Shown: positions 11,590 through 23,894, counted from the stretch's first letter. The stretch is 64,000 nt of DNA from Polyodon spathula (GCF_017654505.1 NC_054534.1:42423226-42487225); one strand, 5' to 3'. Program-made: numbers and translations. The notes: generated by a model from the sequence alone, not told the origin.

Positions 11590-14180
11590 ATTTAAGCCCT
11601 GATCACCTTTGCTGTCTAGCGTTTCGTATTTTTTTGTAGCACACGCACAGACGCCGCCTTTTTGTATTTCTCCGCTAATCTATGCTTCGTTGCCTTTCAC
11701 TGGAGGTCAATTCTCTGCGCAGCCCTACCAAGATATTATCAAATATTTTCCTACCTGCTCCGGTGCTGTTTCTCATCATTCAGCTTCTTCATTCGGCTAC
11801 AGGAGCTCCAGTGTTAGTCTTTGCTGCTCTTTCCAGCCTCCAGCCAGCAACAGCACCGTTCAAACCGCAGCTTCATTTCTCATCTCGTCCGCGTCTTCAC
11901 AAACTGGCCCTCCACTAAAATCTCTAAAGCTCCTTCAACAGACATCGACATTCCCGTCGTCAGCGTTTGCCTTGCCATTGCTCCTCTATTTAATCCACCA
12001 CAAAGATCTGTCAGCTGAACATTCCTTTACTCTTCGCTTGCAATCAAGCACCCCTCCTCCGCTCCCAGAGCCAGCAAAATTGCTTTTCCTTCATAGGATC
12101 CTGACCTGAACTTCTATTGGCTACGTTCAACGTTTTAGGGACCTGTCCATTCAGTTTCGTGCTCTGTTTCGCTGTGTGGCGGCTTGTGCTTTCGACTTGT
12201 CACAAGATTCAACAACACTGCTGTTTTGCAACTTTTCCACCAGCGCTTCTCAGTTCGTGGCTACCACGGCAACGCCCTCATTGCGTGACTGCGGGGAGTG
12301 GTAAAAGTAACCATGGTGACCAGGCAGCTTAATTTGCACTGCGAGCTCCCTACTTCAGTACTGCAATTTTCTGGCTTGCTTACTTGCTGCTGGGCTTTTA
12401 CAACCTGCGAGGGCTTGCTCAACTCGCCGAATTGTGACATCTAAATACTGCATTAACGTATTTATATACATGACTGACTGTCCTAAAACATGTAATGAAG
12501 ATATTAAAATCTAAAAGAGTACGCAATTGTTGTCTACACCAACAAGGATTTTAATTACAATAACCAAGTATTCTACCCGGCTTCACTCAAGCCAATGGTT
12601 AATTCTAATACATAACCGCTAGATGGCAGTGTAACACCACAAATTTTATACAGTCTCTAAGCTGGTTTGCTATCACTGTGAAGCTCACACACTCCAGCTT
12701 TTCTACACATCCCTGCAGTTTGTTGTCATTCTGAGGGATTTACAGGAGACCTCCTCCTCAACCTTTTGTAGCAACTGACATTCTTCAATTTCAACAGTTC
12801 CCCTCATCAAGGACCTGGTCATGAAGCAACCTTACTCAGCTGTTTGAGATGCTCAGTATCTACCATCATAATATCGTCCTGCTTTCCTGCATCACGCATC
12901 CATTCCTGTGACTTATTCCTGTTCCCAGATTCGTGTTTCCTCATCTGGCGCTGCTCCTCCAGTCCGACCAGCTTCATCAAAAGTCATCATTTCATCAACG
13001 CGAGCTGCTAGTCAGTCATGGAACCATGTCCTACGATTTATCAATAAACTGCTTCCGACCAATCAATAGGTTTTGCAGACGCCTCGGAGCAACATATTCT
13101 TCATCCTCTCTGGTTCTGCAGCGGTCTCAGATCTTCATCTCTGCCCAAAAGCAGCCCCATCTCTGGCTCCATCTAAATCGGCCTTAACACCGAAAGACCA
13201 ATATCTACTGCATTCAGCAGATCCCCTCTCTCTGCAGCAGACCACAGCACTCTACCGATGACCTCTGCTCTGTTCAGCAGATCCCGCCTTCTACTGTTAA
13301 TTGCTCCTCACTACAGCAGATCTCCACTCCCTCTTCAGATCTGTTCACTACCGCAGCTGCAAAGTCTCTAGAGCCAACAATGCTCCAGCCTTCCTCCAAT
13401 ACGCAGATCGTGGCAGTATTCCCACAATCAAGGCTAACGCTAATCTCCATCTAATCAAAATATGTGGCACTTCTTCAGCAGTCCTATTCCTCCCAAATGT
13501 TACATCATTAATACTTGGTTTGAGATGTGGTACGAGACTGGAAATCTGTCTTGATTATGAGTTAAGGTTTTCACTATTAAGAGAATAACTGGCGTTGCGA
13601 AACCCAAATCTCTGAATGTGAGTTTACCTTTTCCATTTCAAGCAGACATGATAGTAGCAAACTGCTGATCGATCCTTTATTAACTAACACATAGAAAGGC
13701 GGCATCTCATCTTTGCCCTCATTTCTAGAACATAGGGCGCAAAGGAGCCGTGCTTCCCCAGTAGCCGATTCATGTTCGTTCAGTCCAGCTGCCACCTCAG
13801 CCCTCAGTTCCAGCTCTTCTGCCTCTACTTTCGGTATCCAAGTTCAGTCAGTTGGTCCCATTTGATTCCACAACCCCCATCCAGAATCCTCAGCTTCTCC
13901 AGATGCTATTTAACTAAAACCTACTCTCCATAACCCCCTTCAATCTGTTCAGCATTACATGTCTGCAGCCCTCCACCTTGTTCAAGCTCCTATTCTACAG
14001 CCTGCTCAGCGTCTTCAATCCCCTGCGCCCAGATTCGAATAATCATAGCCCTCAATCAAAACCTGGCTCTCATGGTCCATGCTAGGGATTCTCTCCAGCT
14101 CCCTCCAGTCTCTCCATATTCACATTCTGTCTGACCCTCTGTGAGATTCTTAAGAGCTTTCCTCCTGCCTCACCTTCCCG
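11590..14180 (+). mobile_element. C/T-rich decayed element, upstream part
   Basis: Base composition changes abruptly from AT-rich intron to C/T-rich sequence. Several Ser/Pro/Leu-rich frames are open (for example 11609-12109 and 12933-13187), but none carries a motif I recognise. The segment runs without a visible boundary into the tyrosine-recombinase remnants at 14.2-15.4 kb, so I treat it as the upstream part of the same element. No terminal repeats were identified. Confidence 0.4.
12616..12629 (+). promoter_or_regulatory. CTCF-like core motif
   Basis: CCGCTAGATGGCAG matches the CTCF core consensus except for G at the third position. Same orientation as the other sites. Confidence 0.35.
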
Positions 14181-14181
14181 T

Positions 14182-15144
14182 TTGTCTATATCAAAATATA
14201 TTCTCCATTTGCTAATTTCCACTCTTCTGAAAAGCCACTTCTCCCCCTACAGTGATTTACCCATGGAGATCAGCTGCCTCTCGGCCACCTTCCATGCTTA
14301 CTCCATCACTTGGCTGCGTACCTCAGGACAGATCAATTCAGCACAGTCGGTCCACTCACACGTCAAGTATCAAGTTCCCTATCTCCCTTTTCAAGGTATC
14401 TCCACAGCAGGAACCCCCCCCTCCTCAGACCATCTGTTCATTGATTCATCTCACTCCTATCATCACTCACCTCGTCTCAAGCAGACCTCCCTCCATTCCT
14501 CCACCCTTGCCCCCCAAGCAGGCTTCCTTCCTGTCCACCCTGGCCTCGTGAGTAGGCCTCCCTCCTGAACTCCACCCTCTCCTCCAGAGCAGGCCTCCCT
14601 CCTCGCCTCCTTGCATGGCTCCCTCCTCTCCTCCGAGCAGACCTCCCTCCTCTCCACCCTCGCCTCGCAGGCCTCCCTCCTCTCCACCCTCTCCTCCAGA
14701 GCAGGCCTCCCCCCCTCGACTCTCCCCTTTCCCCCCCAGCCTGATCACGAATGTGGGGGAACTGGTCCTCCTCTGCAGTGGATTCCTACATTCATTCATC
14801 CTTCCCTGATATAGTTGCTGCTCCTTCTAAAAATGGTAGAATCATCTCTTCTCTTTGGAAAGATTGCTTCTCCCCCTGTGAGGATCTACTCATGGAGACA
14901 ATCTGCCTCACAGCCTTCTTTGGCTTTCTCAGAAGCTCCGAATTCACAGTTCCCTCAGCTTCTTGCTTCCCCTCGGTGGGTATTCGTTTGTGACCTCTCT
15001 TCTATTTCCAACTCCTATTTTCTTATTCGGCTGCGCACTTCAAAGACAGACCAACTCTGATGCGGTCAATTCATTCATCTTTCAAGGACCAAGTCTGCTC
15101 TCTGCCCTTTCAGCAATGTCAAGGTATCTCTCATGCAGGAAACC

Positions 15145-15179
<35 letters not shown>

Positions 15180-15440
15180 ACCCTCTATTCATCAATTCTT
15201 CCAGATCCATCGTCACTTGTCTCTGGTTATCAACCCACCTCTTCACCCTCCTCTCCAGGACAGGCCTCCCTCCTCAGCTATTTACCCCATTCCTTCCGTA
15301 TCGGTGCAGCCACCTCCGCTGCAAGGGCCAGCATCAATCAGAGCCTGAGCAAGACCATGGGGCACGGTCCTGTTCTGCAGTGGATTCTTATGTTCATTCA
15401 TCTCCCTCTGACATAGTTGCAGCCCATTCCAAAATTGCTA
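14182..15440 (+). pseudogene. Decayed tyrosine recombinase (DIRS/Crypton-like), internally duplicated
   Basis: Frames over 14751-15416 contain LTAFFGFLRSSEFTVPS, RLRTSKTD and HSFRIGAATSAARA. These are the N-proximal, Arg-box and H-x-x-R boxes of tyrosine recombinases of DIRS or Crypton-type elements; HSFR supplies the H-x-x-R pair. The frame shifts several times and no full catalytic domain survives. A second, worse copy of part of the gene lies upstream: the passage near 14230-14450 parallels 14866-15210, and the 60 bases from 14776 parallel those from 15376. A C/T-rich minisatellite (14480-14740) and a run of about 30 C (15148-15177) interrupt it. The assignment is by motif; which order of element is uncertain. 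Confidence 0.65.
14480..14740 (+). repeat. C/T-rich minisatellite
   Basis: Irregular tandem units built on CCTCCCTCCTCTCCACCCTC repeat about eight times. The other strand is purine-rich, which explains the Gly/Glu-rich open frames there. It sits between the two recombinase segments. Confidence 0.7.
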
Positions 15441-17098
15441 GTATGCCTGAAGTGGGGGCTACCTGTCTGCTGGAGCCACTAGAGGTTTTCCCCTAATTAG
15501 CTTCAAGGGTTTTTTTCCTCTCCACTGAGCAGCAGGTATACACATAGTCATATCCTACTAAATTTACTAACCATTCTCCTGTTTGTCCCGTTTGTCCTTC
15601 TAGTCTTATGTTTATGTTATGCGCTGGCATGTGCTCTTTTGTTTGTCTCACGGTGTGGGTGATTTGGTGGAGTACCCGGGGTCCATCCTTTGGGGAGCAA
15701 GTGATCTCACTTCCCCGACCTCAGGGCATGGCTTCAGCTAACCCTTAACCTTCAGGGGGGATCTCACAGTATGAGTCAGAGAGGACCCCCGGCCACACTC
15801 TGTTCTTTCGCAGCTCCTGCGCTTATCTTGCCTCACTCAAGGCGTTCTATACTCTGTCTCAGTTCGGGACGTGGCTACTCATGCTCGAGTCCCATACTAA
15901 TTTCTATGCCTTATTCTTATCTCAGGTCCCACTCTGTCCTACTAACCGTTCCCTTCTGCTTCTTCTGCCCTATCTCTATCCCTATCTCTACCCCCAGCTC
16001 ACGCCTCGTGAATTGCATGGAATACCTGGTTACTTATCAAACTGACTTTGCAATTTGCACTGGACCAGTGTTAAACAATTTAAAACAATGCAGGGCACAA
16101 CAGAAGACATGATACCCTCATACCTGGACACATTTAAAAGGTATGGCAGGAACTGTCAAGATGAATTTATAAACATTAAACGCAGCAGGCTGGCAGACTG
16201 AAGAACGGACAGCGGGAGCAACGACAACAAAAAACATCTTTTAACCCCAAAGTCTCTTTTAAGAGGGACCCAAATCTTTTGTGAAAAGCTGAAAGTTTAA
16301 GAGATATTTTTAAGAAACTATGTATTTTCCAAATAGGATAGGGAAATGCCGTAGTTCAGGGAGAAGGAACATAGTGATCAGAATGGCGAGTTTTGAATTT
16401 ATTTGAATACTTTTGCTTTTTTTTTCACTACTTTAATTAATCATTGGTGTCTGGTTCAGATTCATTTAATATCTCATGTATACTTCGGTTTCCCAAAAGT
16501 TCAACATCAACATAAATCTCGTCGGTCATGTTTATTGCGATAAATTCCAATATGTCTGCCGTTTTTGTTTTTAAATTCTAGGTGTATGGATATCTGCCAG
16601 TGATTTGCCCATTTTTGAAAAAAAGTGCCGACCCATGGTGATATGCTGTAATATCAACACCCCCATGTGACCTATTTTGACCAATCAGGATAGAGTATTT
16701 AAAATACCCATTTTATAAATCTTGAGAACAATCTACATATCTTCCTCATTCTGGAACAATCAGATTTCCACACTATATCATTTGGGGGTGGTGGAGACTA
16801 CACCAAACCGTGGGACATGCCAACAATGGCTTGGTTTACATGCACTTTAAAATCGACTCTACAGTCATGACTGTGCGACGTTGTCACACGAATACATCGT
16901 GGAACAGAAAAAGGACGTCCTTTGGGCAGCGCAATTTTAAGGGCAGGGTCAATCGCTTTCTCATTGTAAAAATAGCTGTACAAACCCATGTAAACCGGAG
17001 TAGAAATCGTGCTTGTGGCTCACAAGATTTCAGCAGTCTTTCTGACTTAATATCACGTAACCTCCAGTGATAAGGCCGTGAAAAACAGACACCATCCA

Positions 17099-17100
<2 letters not shown>
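15441..17100 (+). other. Element tail and unassigned intron
   Basis: The C/T-rich composition persists to about 16020. From 16100 the sequence is AT-rich. A region around 16760-17000 is richer in CpG and contains TGGTTTACATGCAC and CATGTAAACCGG, possibly a small element, but I found no defined ends. Confidence 0.4.

Positions 17101-17104
<4 letters not shown>

Positions 17105-17154
<50 letters not shown>
17105..17154. repeat. (CA)n microsatellite
   Basis: About 25 uninterrupted CA units. Open frames across it are artefacts of the repeat. Confidence 0.95.
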
Positions 17155-17158
<4 letters not shown>

Positions 17159-17709
17159 TACATTTATGGATTTCTTCAACAATAGAACCGCCACGGTTAT
17201 ACCAACAACCACTGGTACATTTTAAACACCATCAATATTAAAATGAAAGACAAACTGTCAGATACAACTCAAGTTTTATTCAAGCACATCATATCAAACA
17301 TCTGCACAGCCAAAACACTGTATTTAAATGAACAATTAAACATAAAAGGGTTTATTTTCTAACTTGCCACGTATAAAGCACTACTTCAAAAAATGAAAAA
17401 CTATAATAAAATAAACATATGAAAACAACTAGTGTGTAAACAGGTATGTGCACATACAAAAATGTAAAAACAAAAGTAGTTTTTAATCTAAAACGAAAGA
17501 AACATAATTTATCTTGCGTGTTTGTCACTCGCAGCACAGAATCCAGGTTGAGCTGCAGCCTGCAGCTTTTTGATCGAAATGTTTCTGTTGAAGTGCTATG
17601 GCTAGCTTCAAGATGAAATCTCCTACCTTGTACAAAGTGAAGGACTTGATGGCTGCCAGGTCCAGTAGAGATAACAACAGGCTTATATATATTTAAAAAA
17701 AAATTCCTA

Positions 17710-19187
17710 CACTGAACAAAAATATAAACGCAACATGTAAAGTGTTGGTCCCATGTTTCATGAGCTGAAATAAAAGATCCCAAAAAGCTTATTTCTCAAA
17801 TTTTGTGCACAAATGTGGTTACATCCCTGTTAGTGAGCATTACTCCTTTGCCAAGATAATCCATCCACCTGACAGGTGTGGCATATCATGAAGCTGATTA
17901 AACAGCATGATCATTACACAGGTGCTGGGGACAATAAAAGGCCACTCTAAAATGTGCAGTTTTGTCACACAACACAATTCCAAAGATTTCTCAAGTTTTG
18001 AGGGAGTGTACAATTGGCATGCTGACTGCAGGAAGCTGTTGCCAGAGAATTGAATGTTCATTTCTCTATCATAAGCCGTCTCCAACGTAATTTTGGAGAA
18101 TTTGGTAGTACGTCCAACTGGCCTCACAACCGCAGACCCTGTGTAACCACACCAGCCCAGGACCTCCACATCTGGCTTCTTCACCTGCGGGATCATCTGA
18201 GACCAGCCACACGGACAGCTGATGAAACTGTGGGTTTGCGGAACCGAAGAATTTCTGCACAAACTGGCAGAAACCGTCTCAGGGAAGCTCTTCTGCGTGC
18301 TCATTGTCCTTACCAGGGTCTTGACCTGACTGCAGTTTGGCGTCGTAACCGACTTCAGTGTAGAAATGGTCACCTTCGATGGCCACTGGCACGCTGGAGA
18401 AGTGTGCTCTTCACGGATGAATCTCGGGTTCAACTGTACCGGGCAGATGGCAGACAGCGTGTATGGTGTCGTGTGGGCCAGTGGTTTGCTGATGTCAACG
18501 TTGTGAACTGAGTGCCCCATGGTGGCGGTGGGGTCATGGTATGGGCAGGCATAAGCTATGGACAATGAACACAATTGCATTTTATCGATGGCAATTTGAA
18601 TGCACAGAGATACCGTGACGAGATCCTGAGGCCCATTGTCGTGCCATTCATCTGCTGCCATCACCTCATGTTTCAGCATGATAATGCACGGCCCCATGTC
18701 GCAAGGATCTGTACACAATTCCTGGAAGCAGAAAATGTCCCAGTTCTTCCATGGCCTGCATACTCACCACACTTGTCACCCATTGAGCATATTTGGGATG
18801 CTCTGGATTGACGTATACGACAGCGTGTTCCAGTTCCCGCCAATATCCAGCAACTTCGCACAGCCATTGAAGAGGAGTGGGACAACATTCCACAGGCCAC
18901 AATCAACAGCCAGATCAACTCTATGCGAAGGAGATGTGTCATGCTGCATGAAGCAAATGGTGGTCACACCAGATACTGACTGGTTTTCTGATCCACGCCC
19001 CAACCTTTTTTTTTTTTTTTTTTAAGGTACCTGTGACCAACAGATGCATATCTGTATTCCCAGTCATGTGAAATCCATAGATGAGGGCCTAATGAATTTA
19101 TTTCAATTGACTGATTTCCTTATATGAACTGTAACTCAGTAAAATCTTTGAAATTGTTGCATGTTACGTTTATATTTTTGTTCAGTG
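17710..19187 (+). mobile_element. Tc1-family DNA transposon
   Basis: Terminal inverted repeats begin CACTGAACAAAAATATAAAC and end in its near-perfect complement (GTTTATATTTTTGTTCAGTG). TA lies directly outside each end (17708-17709 and 19188-19189), the target duplication expected of Tc1/mariner. The length of 1,478 bp is near full size. The transposase inside is broken. I recognise this as a fish Tc1 family that is very widespread and, as I recall, also reported in lampreys. Confidence 0.93.
18050..18979 (+). pseudogene. Tc1 transposase, broken by three stop codons
   Basis: One frame runs to the TGA at 18977-18979. It contains LFTDES, the motif HDNARPH and SPIEHIWD, giving the catalytic Asp, Asp and Glu with 34 residues between the last two (DD34E). 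TGA stops interrupt it at 18509, 18566 and 18809. The N-terminal helix-turn-helix part is shortened, since the ATG at 18019 is in another frame. At least the second and third stops sit where related copies, as I recall them, have arginine CGA, so CpG decay is a simple explanation. Not functional as read. Confidence 0.9.
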
Positions 19188-19327
19188 TATATTCAAAATA
19201 TAAACATCTATTGTAAAAGGTAGTTCTAGTGTTAATGAAATGCAACTTTTATATGTTCCACAACGACACAAACACACACAAATATAAATTCTAAGTAGTA
19301 AAACTTGTAGAAATTATATTTTGTATA

Positions 19328-19331
<4 letters not shown>

Positions 19332-19390
<59 letters not shown>
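19332..19390. repeat. (GT)n microsatellite
   Basis: About 29 GT units, uninterrupted. Confidence 0.95.
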
Positions 19391-19393
<3 letters not shown>

Positions 19394-21028
19394 ATCACAT
19401 GACTGCGTTTTATCCGGTGAAACGAAGGGTGAAACGGACACTACGACAGCCAAAGTATATACTTTTATATAGAAAGCTATGACTTTTTAAACAAAGTTAC
19501 AGACTGGAATTACAAGCTACAGTACTCTGCTCACCAAGATTCACATTTTGTTACCTTGTTGTTACCTTTACTAAATCATTAACATTATTTCCCAACCCAG
19601 GAAAAAAAAAAAAAAAATCTCAGATTTAGCACATAGCATGTTGACATCGCTTTTTTTTCATTCCTTTAACGTGATTAATGAAATGTACCTGTAATTTTAT
19701 TTTAAATGTATGGTGCTTGCTTGTAACTTATTGTACCGAGTGCGGCAACAGTCTTGGGTCCAAACCGTCAGCCAAGTGTAGATATACTATTTACATCCTC
19801 GCTATATGGCCTTAATTATACTATTAAATACTGATTTAAAAAAAGAAAAATCATGTTGATGATGTTGGCTAGTACAGCTCTATGCTACCGACACGGCAAA
19901 GCAACATTTGATTTATCTATTTATTTTTTTAAACAAGGAACCGAGATTTCAATTAACAACAACGCTTTTTTTAAGGGGGGGGGGTTACTGTTTTCTTCAG
20001 TTAATAGGATATAGCCAGACTACGGCTGGATGCAGCATGCCACAAATAGGTACTGTACTTGTAATTCTACTTTTATTCTCAATCTCGTTGCTATTATTAT
20101 TAGTGCTAGTAGTGACTGTTCTGGTACAAGGTACATTGTTGGTATTTTGACAGTTTGACAGTTTGAAAACAAGCCATCTTTCAGCAGCAAAAAAAGTCTT
20201 AAAAGCTAATGTTATGTTCTTGTCAGCTAACTAACGCACTCATTTGTACTCAGTCATGTAGTTAGTTTTCTACCTCTGGTAAATTATTATCTTATGTCTA
20301 TGTAACGCAATTCTGTGTAATGTTAAGTTTGATAGGTTAACGCAGCCTCTTTACACACCACCATCTATCTAGCTATGTGTGCGTAATGTTAACGTTACTT
20401 ATCCACATGACGTTCATTTGTATCTATGCTAGCTTCAGGGTAGAAATGTAAGTATGTTAGTCTAGCAGGTGTCTGTTATTTAACTGTATTTGTGTATGCT
20501 TCTCTGTTGTAGTTTCACACCCACCTTTTTTATTGCCACATGGCAAATAAATGTGCCAACACCCAAAACGTCTTGTGTGGTGAAGGAGGAGGAAGTTTAG
20601 CTGCCTGTCAACCTTGAGCAAGGACGACGCTCACGGGGTGACAGAACAGTGACAAATACTGTAATAATAAAGAAAATCAAAGAATAAAACAGTACTAATA
20701 TTATTAATAAAATTTAGCTAATGCCATTATCCAAGTTGACTTCCTTAACTTACTCTAGCAGCTTATATTGTTCGTTTTGGATTGTCCTTTTACTATATTG
20801 AACAAAAGGCTTTGGACTCAAACAGGGTTGTTATAGCGAGGGTGTACTGTATTTATTATTTGACTTGTATGTTTAATATACAACACTTGCACATTTTAAT
20901 ATATAATGCATGCACATTTGGTATTTCATTTTTGTTATTTTTCACCTCCCAGAGTGTTTAACAGTTAACAGAGGGTATAAAGAAGTCTGGATCAGAATCC
21001 AATATCATCCCTTACAAAAAAGTAACAT

Positions 21029-21119
21029 ACTGCAAGTATACTTGTGCCAGAATTTTCAGGGTTTAGTATACTGTTGGTACCATTAGTCTATCCTATTTTG
21101 GCACAAGTATACTTGCAGT
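21029..21119. repeat. Hairpin with 21-bp perfect arms
   Basis: ACTGCAAGTATACTTGTGCC at 21029 is perfectly complementary to the arm ending at 21119. With mismatches the arms extend to about 34 bp, around a 49-base loop. It resembles a short MITE; a structured RNA cannot be excluded. Confidence 0.7.
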
Positions 21120-21930
21120 GTACAACTTTGTATATTCTTTTTTTAAAATAATGCAATGTAGTTCTCAAATATTGAACATTTCTTAGATTGCATCTTTCTT
21201 CTCTTTTGCATACCTGCATTGTCTCTTGCTAGATATGCACCTGCAGATTCTGACAAATACTTTTAGAAAACCAGGAGCAACTTCTGCTCTGGATCAAAAA
21301 GATATAATGCTCTGTGGTTGCCCGCCTATGTGGATAACTATCAAAAAACTAATAGAAACTAACTAAAACACAAGTCTGGGAAAAACAAACGGAAGTCTGG
21401 AAAAAGTCAGGAATTTTGATGTTGAAAAAGAGAACAGTGTACTTTGTACAAATCACAGTCCGTAGGTCAATTATAAGCAACTTCACATTTCTTTTGGACA
21501 ACCAAATGTCGACAATGGACTGCCCAAAGGGCAAGTAACATTACCAAAATTTCGTGAGCCCTGATACAGCAGAAAGTGAATTTAGCTAAAGATACTAATT
21601 TAACAATGCTAACAACATATTCTTAGCAGTAATTCATTAACTAAGACAAAACACACTATCCCCCAGTAGCACCAGCAGAGCTGGAGTGCCCACAAGGCAC
21701 AAAGCGACCATTTTCACACAGAGGCCGCTGCTTTCACCTGCAGCTCCCCTTCTGACAGTACAGCAGTCAGTAGAGTTAATTCAGAGTACATTTTTTCAAA
21801 CTGCACAAAACAGTATCTTGCAATTTTCAACTGAACATTTTTTCCAAAAATGACTGATCTATAATTACAGTTAATTAAAGTTTTATCAGATTTATTTATG
21901 TAATTTACTAAGTTTATATACATATGTCCA

Positions 21931-22918
21931 TGTGACAGAGTGCCCGCCCCTGTGTATATTATCTGTTATGTGTTGCGTGTTGTGTGTTTAATGTTGGTGT
22001 ATAGTCATTGGTTCACGAGATATAAACGGGTCTGTGTAACACGAGTGTTTAAAATGTATATTTCTATTTAGCCACGAGGATTGCACAGCACATCACGTGC
22101 AAGTAAAAAGTAATATATGAGCACAGGGAATTGCACTTTATTAATTCACGTGTAGTTGTACCGAGACTCCAATTGAATGATTGATTAGCAATCGAGTCTT
22201 GGTACAGCTGCATAAAAACAGCATGTTTTCACCCAAAGGCAGTTGGGTGTTTGGTGAGTAGAGAACGGGAGAGAGAGGAGGAGTAATAGAGCGTATTATC
22301 AATTGCTATTGCGTGCTGGTGGGACCAGCACGATACTTGTTAGTCTGGCTATCTGCTCACCGTGTTTGTCTAGTATAGTCCGTTTTTGTTTGTCTCCTTT
22401 ATTTTGGCGTAAAGTGTGTGTCCTGTTTTCTGTTTGTTTAAACCTTTTATTTTGCAATAAACCGGCGCAAGCAAGCGTCCCCATCATTTCAATTAATCCG
22501 TCCTGTGTTTGTGTATTTCATTTGTGACAGGATGACAGAGGGCTGAGGCTCAGAGACAGAGTGAAGGCAGAAGTAAAGTTTATTAAACAAAAATAATCAA
22601 ATAAGTAGGCACAAGGGCCAACAGAAAGAGGTAAAAACAGAAATGAACTTACAAAGTAAACGGTCAGGTTCCAGGTCTTTTAAAACAAGACACTCCTTTA
22701 TTCTAAACACAAAACTCTCCAACACACAAGCAAACTCCCAAACAAAAGAACACCTCCCAGCCAGGGCCTCTCCCCTGGCTTTTATCCCCTGTTTTCCTGG
22801 CAGGGAGAAATTTAACCCCCTCCCTGCCAGTTCCAAACATATTCATATAGACGGGGAGTTCCCTGTCACACATTCCTTCCTGGTTCTGACGCCGCCCACT
22901 TCGGCCGTCTCTGTGACA
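21931..22918 (+). repeat. 5' LTR, interrupted by a solo LTR
   Basis: Collinear with 23895-24528. It carries AATAAACC near its end, a likely polyadenylation region. A 348-bp insertion at 22523-22870 splits it, with CATT duplicated on both sides. Confidence 0.9.
22523..22870 (-). mobile_element. Solo LTR of a different family, nested in the 5' LTR
   Basis: It begins TGTGACAG and ends CTGTCACA, so it has the inverted TG...CA termini of an LTR. It is bracketed by CATT at 22519-22522 and 22871-22874, and the uninterrupted site can be read in the 3' LTR at 24479-24484. On the minus strand it shows a TATA-like GGATAAAAG and, further on, an A/T-rich end, which suggests minus orientation. No internal sequence remains. 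The 4-bp duplication differs from the 5-bp one of the host element. Confidence 0.85.
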
Positions 22919-22920
22919 CG

Positions 22921-22937
22921 TGGTGTCCTGCATGGGA
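22921..22937 (+). other. Probable primer binding site
   Basis: TGGTGTCCTGCATGGGA starts two bases after the 5' LTR. TGG at the start matches the CCA end of a tRNA. I did not identify which tRNA. Confidence 0.55.
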
Positions 22938-23009
22938 TTTAACAGCGCCTCCAAGCGTCAGACCAGGAGGGGTGTTTTGTGTGGGGAAAAAAAAAAAAAA
23001 AAAAAAAAA

Positions 23010-23249
23010 ATGGGAAAAAGTGGCCAGAGGAAGCAGCAACCTCCCCAGCAGCCAGAGCAGGTGCTCTTGTTTGAGATGACTGTGTCCAGGAAAATTCGGG
23101 ACGAGGACCTGGACACATCTGTGGAGACTTGGGAGAGCCAGGGGGGATGGTGCCTCCTGTGCAAGCGCTACGGGCATGGAGTGGCTGACTGCCCTCTCCC
23201 GGATACAGAAGGGGGCCAGAGCGCCTGGAGGCCCAGGAGAGGAAGGTGA
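23010..23249 (+). pseudogene. Gag remnant with CCHC zinc knuckle
   Basis: The ATG follows a run of about 26-27 A. The 79-residue frame begins MGKSGQRKQQ and contains C-x2-C-x4-H-x4-C (23151-23192: CLLCKRYGHGVADC), the nucleocapsid zinc knuckle. It stops at 23247. Downstream the sequence stays Pro/Glu-rich in shifting frames and includes tandem copies of a unit coding roughly PPAEGECLLG (23600-23710). There is no pol gene before the 3' LTR. The protein is far shorter than a full Gag. Confidence 0.75.
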
Positions 23250-23599
23250 GGAGGAGGCAGAGAAGGGGAAAGGGGAAGAGGAAGGCAGAGTGTCCACCGC
23301 CCAAGTCTCCACCAGCAGGGGAAGAATGCCTGCTGGTGTTGCCTCCAGAGGGAGAGGAGCCATCTCCAGTGCCAGAGGGAGAGGTCCCACCGCTGTCTCC
23401 AGAGCCGCACCAGTCCTGCAAGAGAGGCAGAGCCGCACCAGTCCCCTGTAATAAGGGTAGACTACACGCCGCTCCCACCTCCACCACCAGGCGACTACAC
23501 GTCTCTGCCACCTTCATCGGCAGGAGCGGAGCAGCAGGAGCTGCCTCTGCCTCCGCCACCTCCATTGGCAGGAGCAGAGCAGCAGGAGCTGCCTCTGCC

Positions 23600-23710
23600 T
23601 CCTCCACCAGCAGAGGGTGAATGCCTGCTGGGTCCCTGTCCACCAGCAGAGGGTGAATGCCAGCTGGGTTCCTTTCCACCAGCAGAGGATGAATGCCTGC
23701 TGGTATCACT
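23600..23710 (+). repeat. ~36-bp minisatellite in the LTR element
   Basis: Three diverged copies of CACCAGCAGAGGGTGAATGC plus flanks, at about 23607, 23643 and 23679. It lies between gag and the 3' LTR. Confidence 0.75.
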
Positions 23711-23894
23711 TCCCCCACCATCACAAGGAGAGGAGCTGGAGCTGCCTCTGCCTCCATCATCATCAGGGGGAGAGGAGCAGGAGCTGTCTCTCCCTTCATC
23801 AGAAGGCCCAGGACTTTATGTGGGACTTTTGGGCTTTTAAAGGGGGAGGTGGCCATTGAGGCCATGTGTGCTTTGCACAGGGCTAGGGGGCATA

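Larger units (their letters stand above)
19188..21930 (+). other. Intron without genes
   Basis: AT-rich intron holding a (GT)n tract at 19332-19390, A and G homopolymers near 19602 and 19976, and a perfect-armed hairpin at 21029-21119. No coding potential is credible; frames such as 19908-20150 have no motif. Confidence 0.6.

Noticed and set aside
14463..14809. Gly/Glu- and Pro/Ser-rich ORFs on both strands
   Set aside because: Produced by the C/T minisatellite; no other coding sign.
22866..23865. 190- and 308-codon minus-strand ORFs in the LTR element
   Set aside because: Antisense shadows of the GC-rich gag and proline-rich region, with Phe runs from the poly(A) tract.
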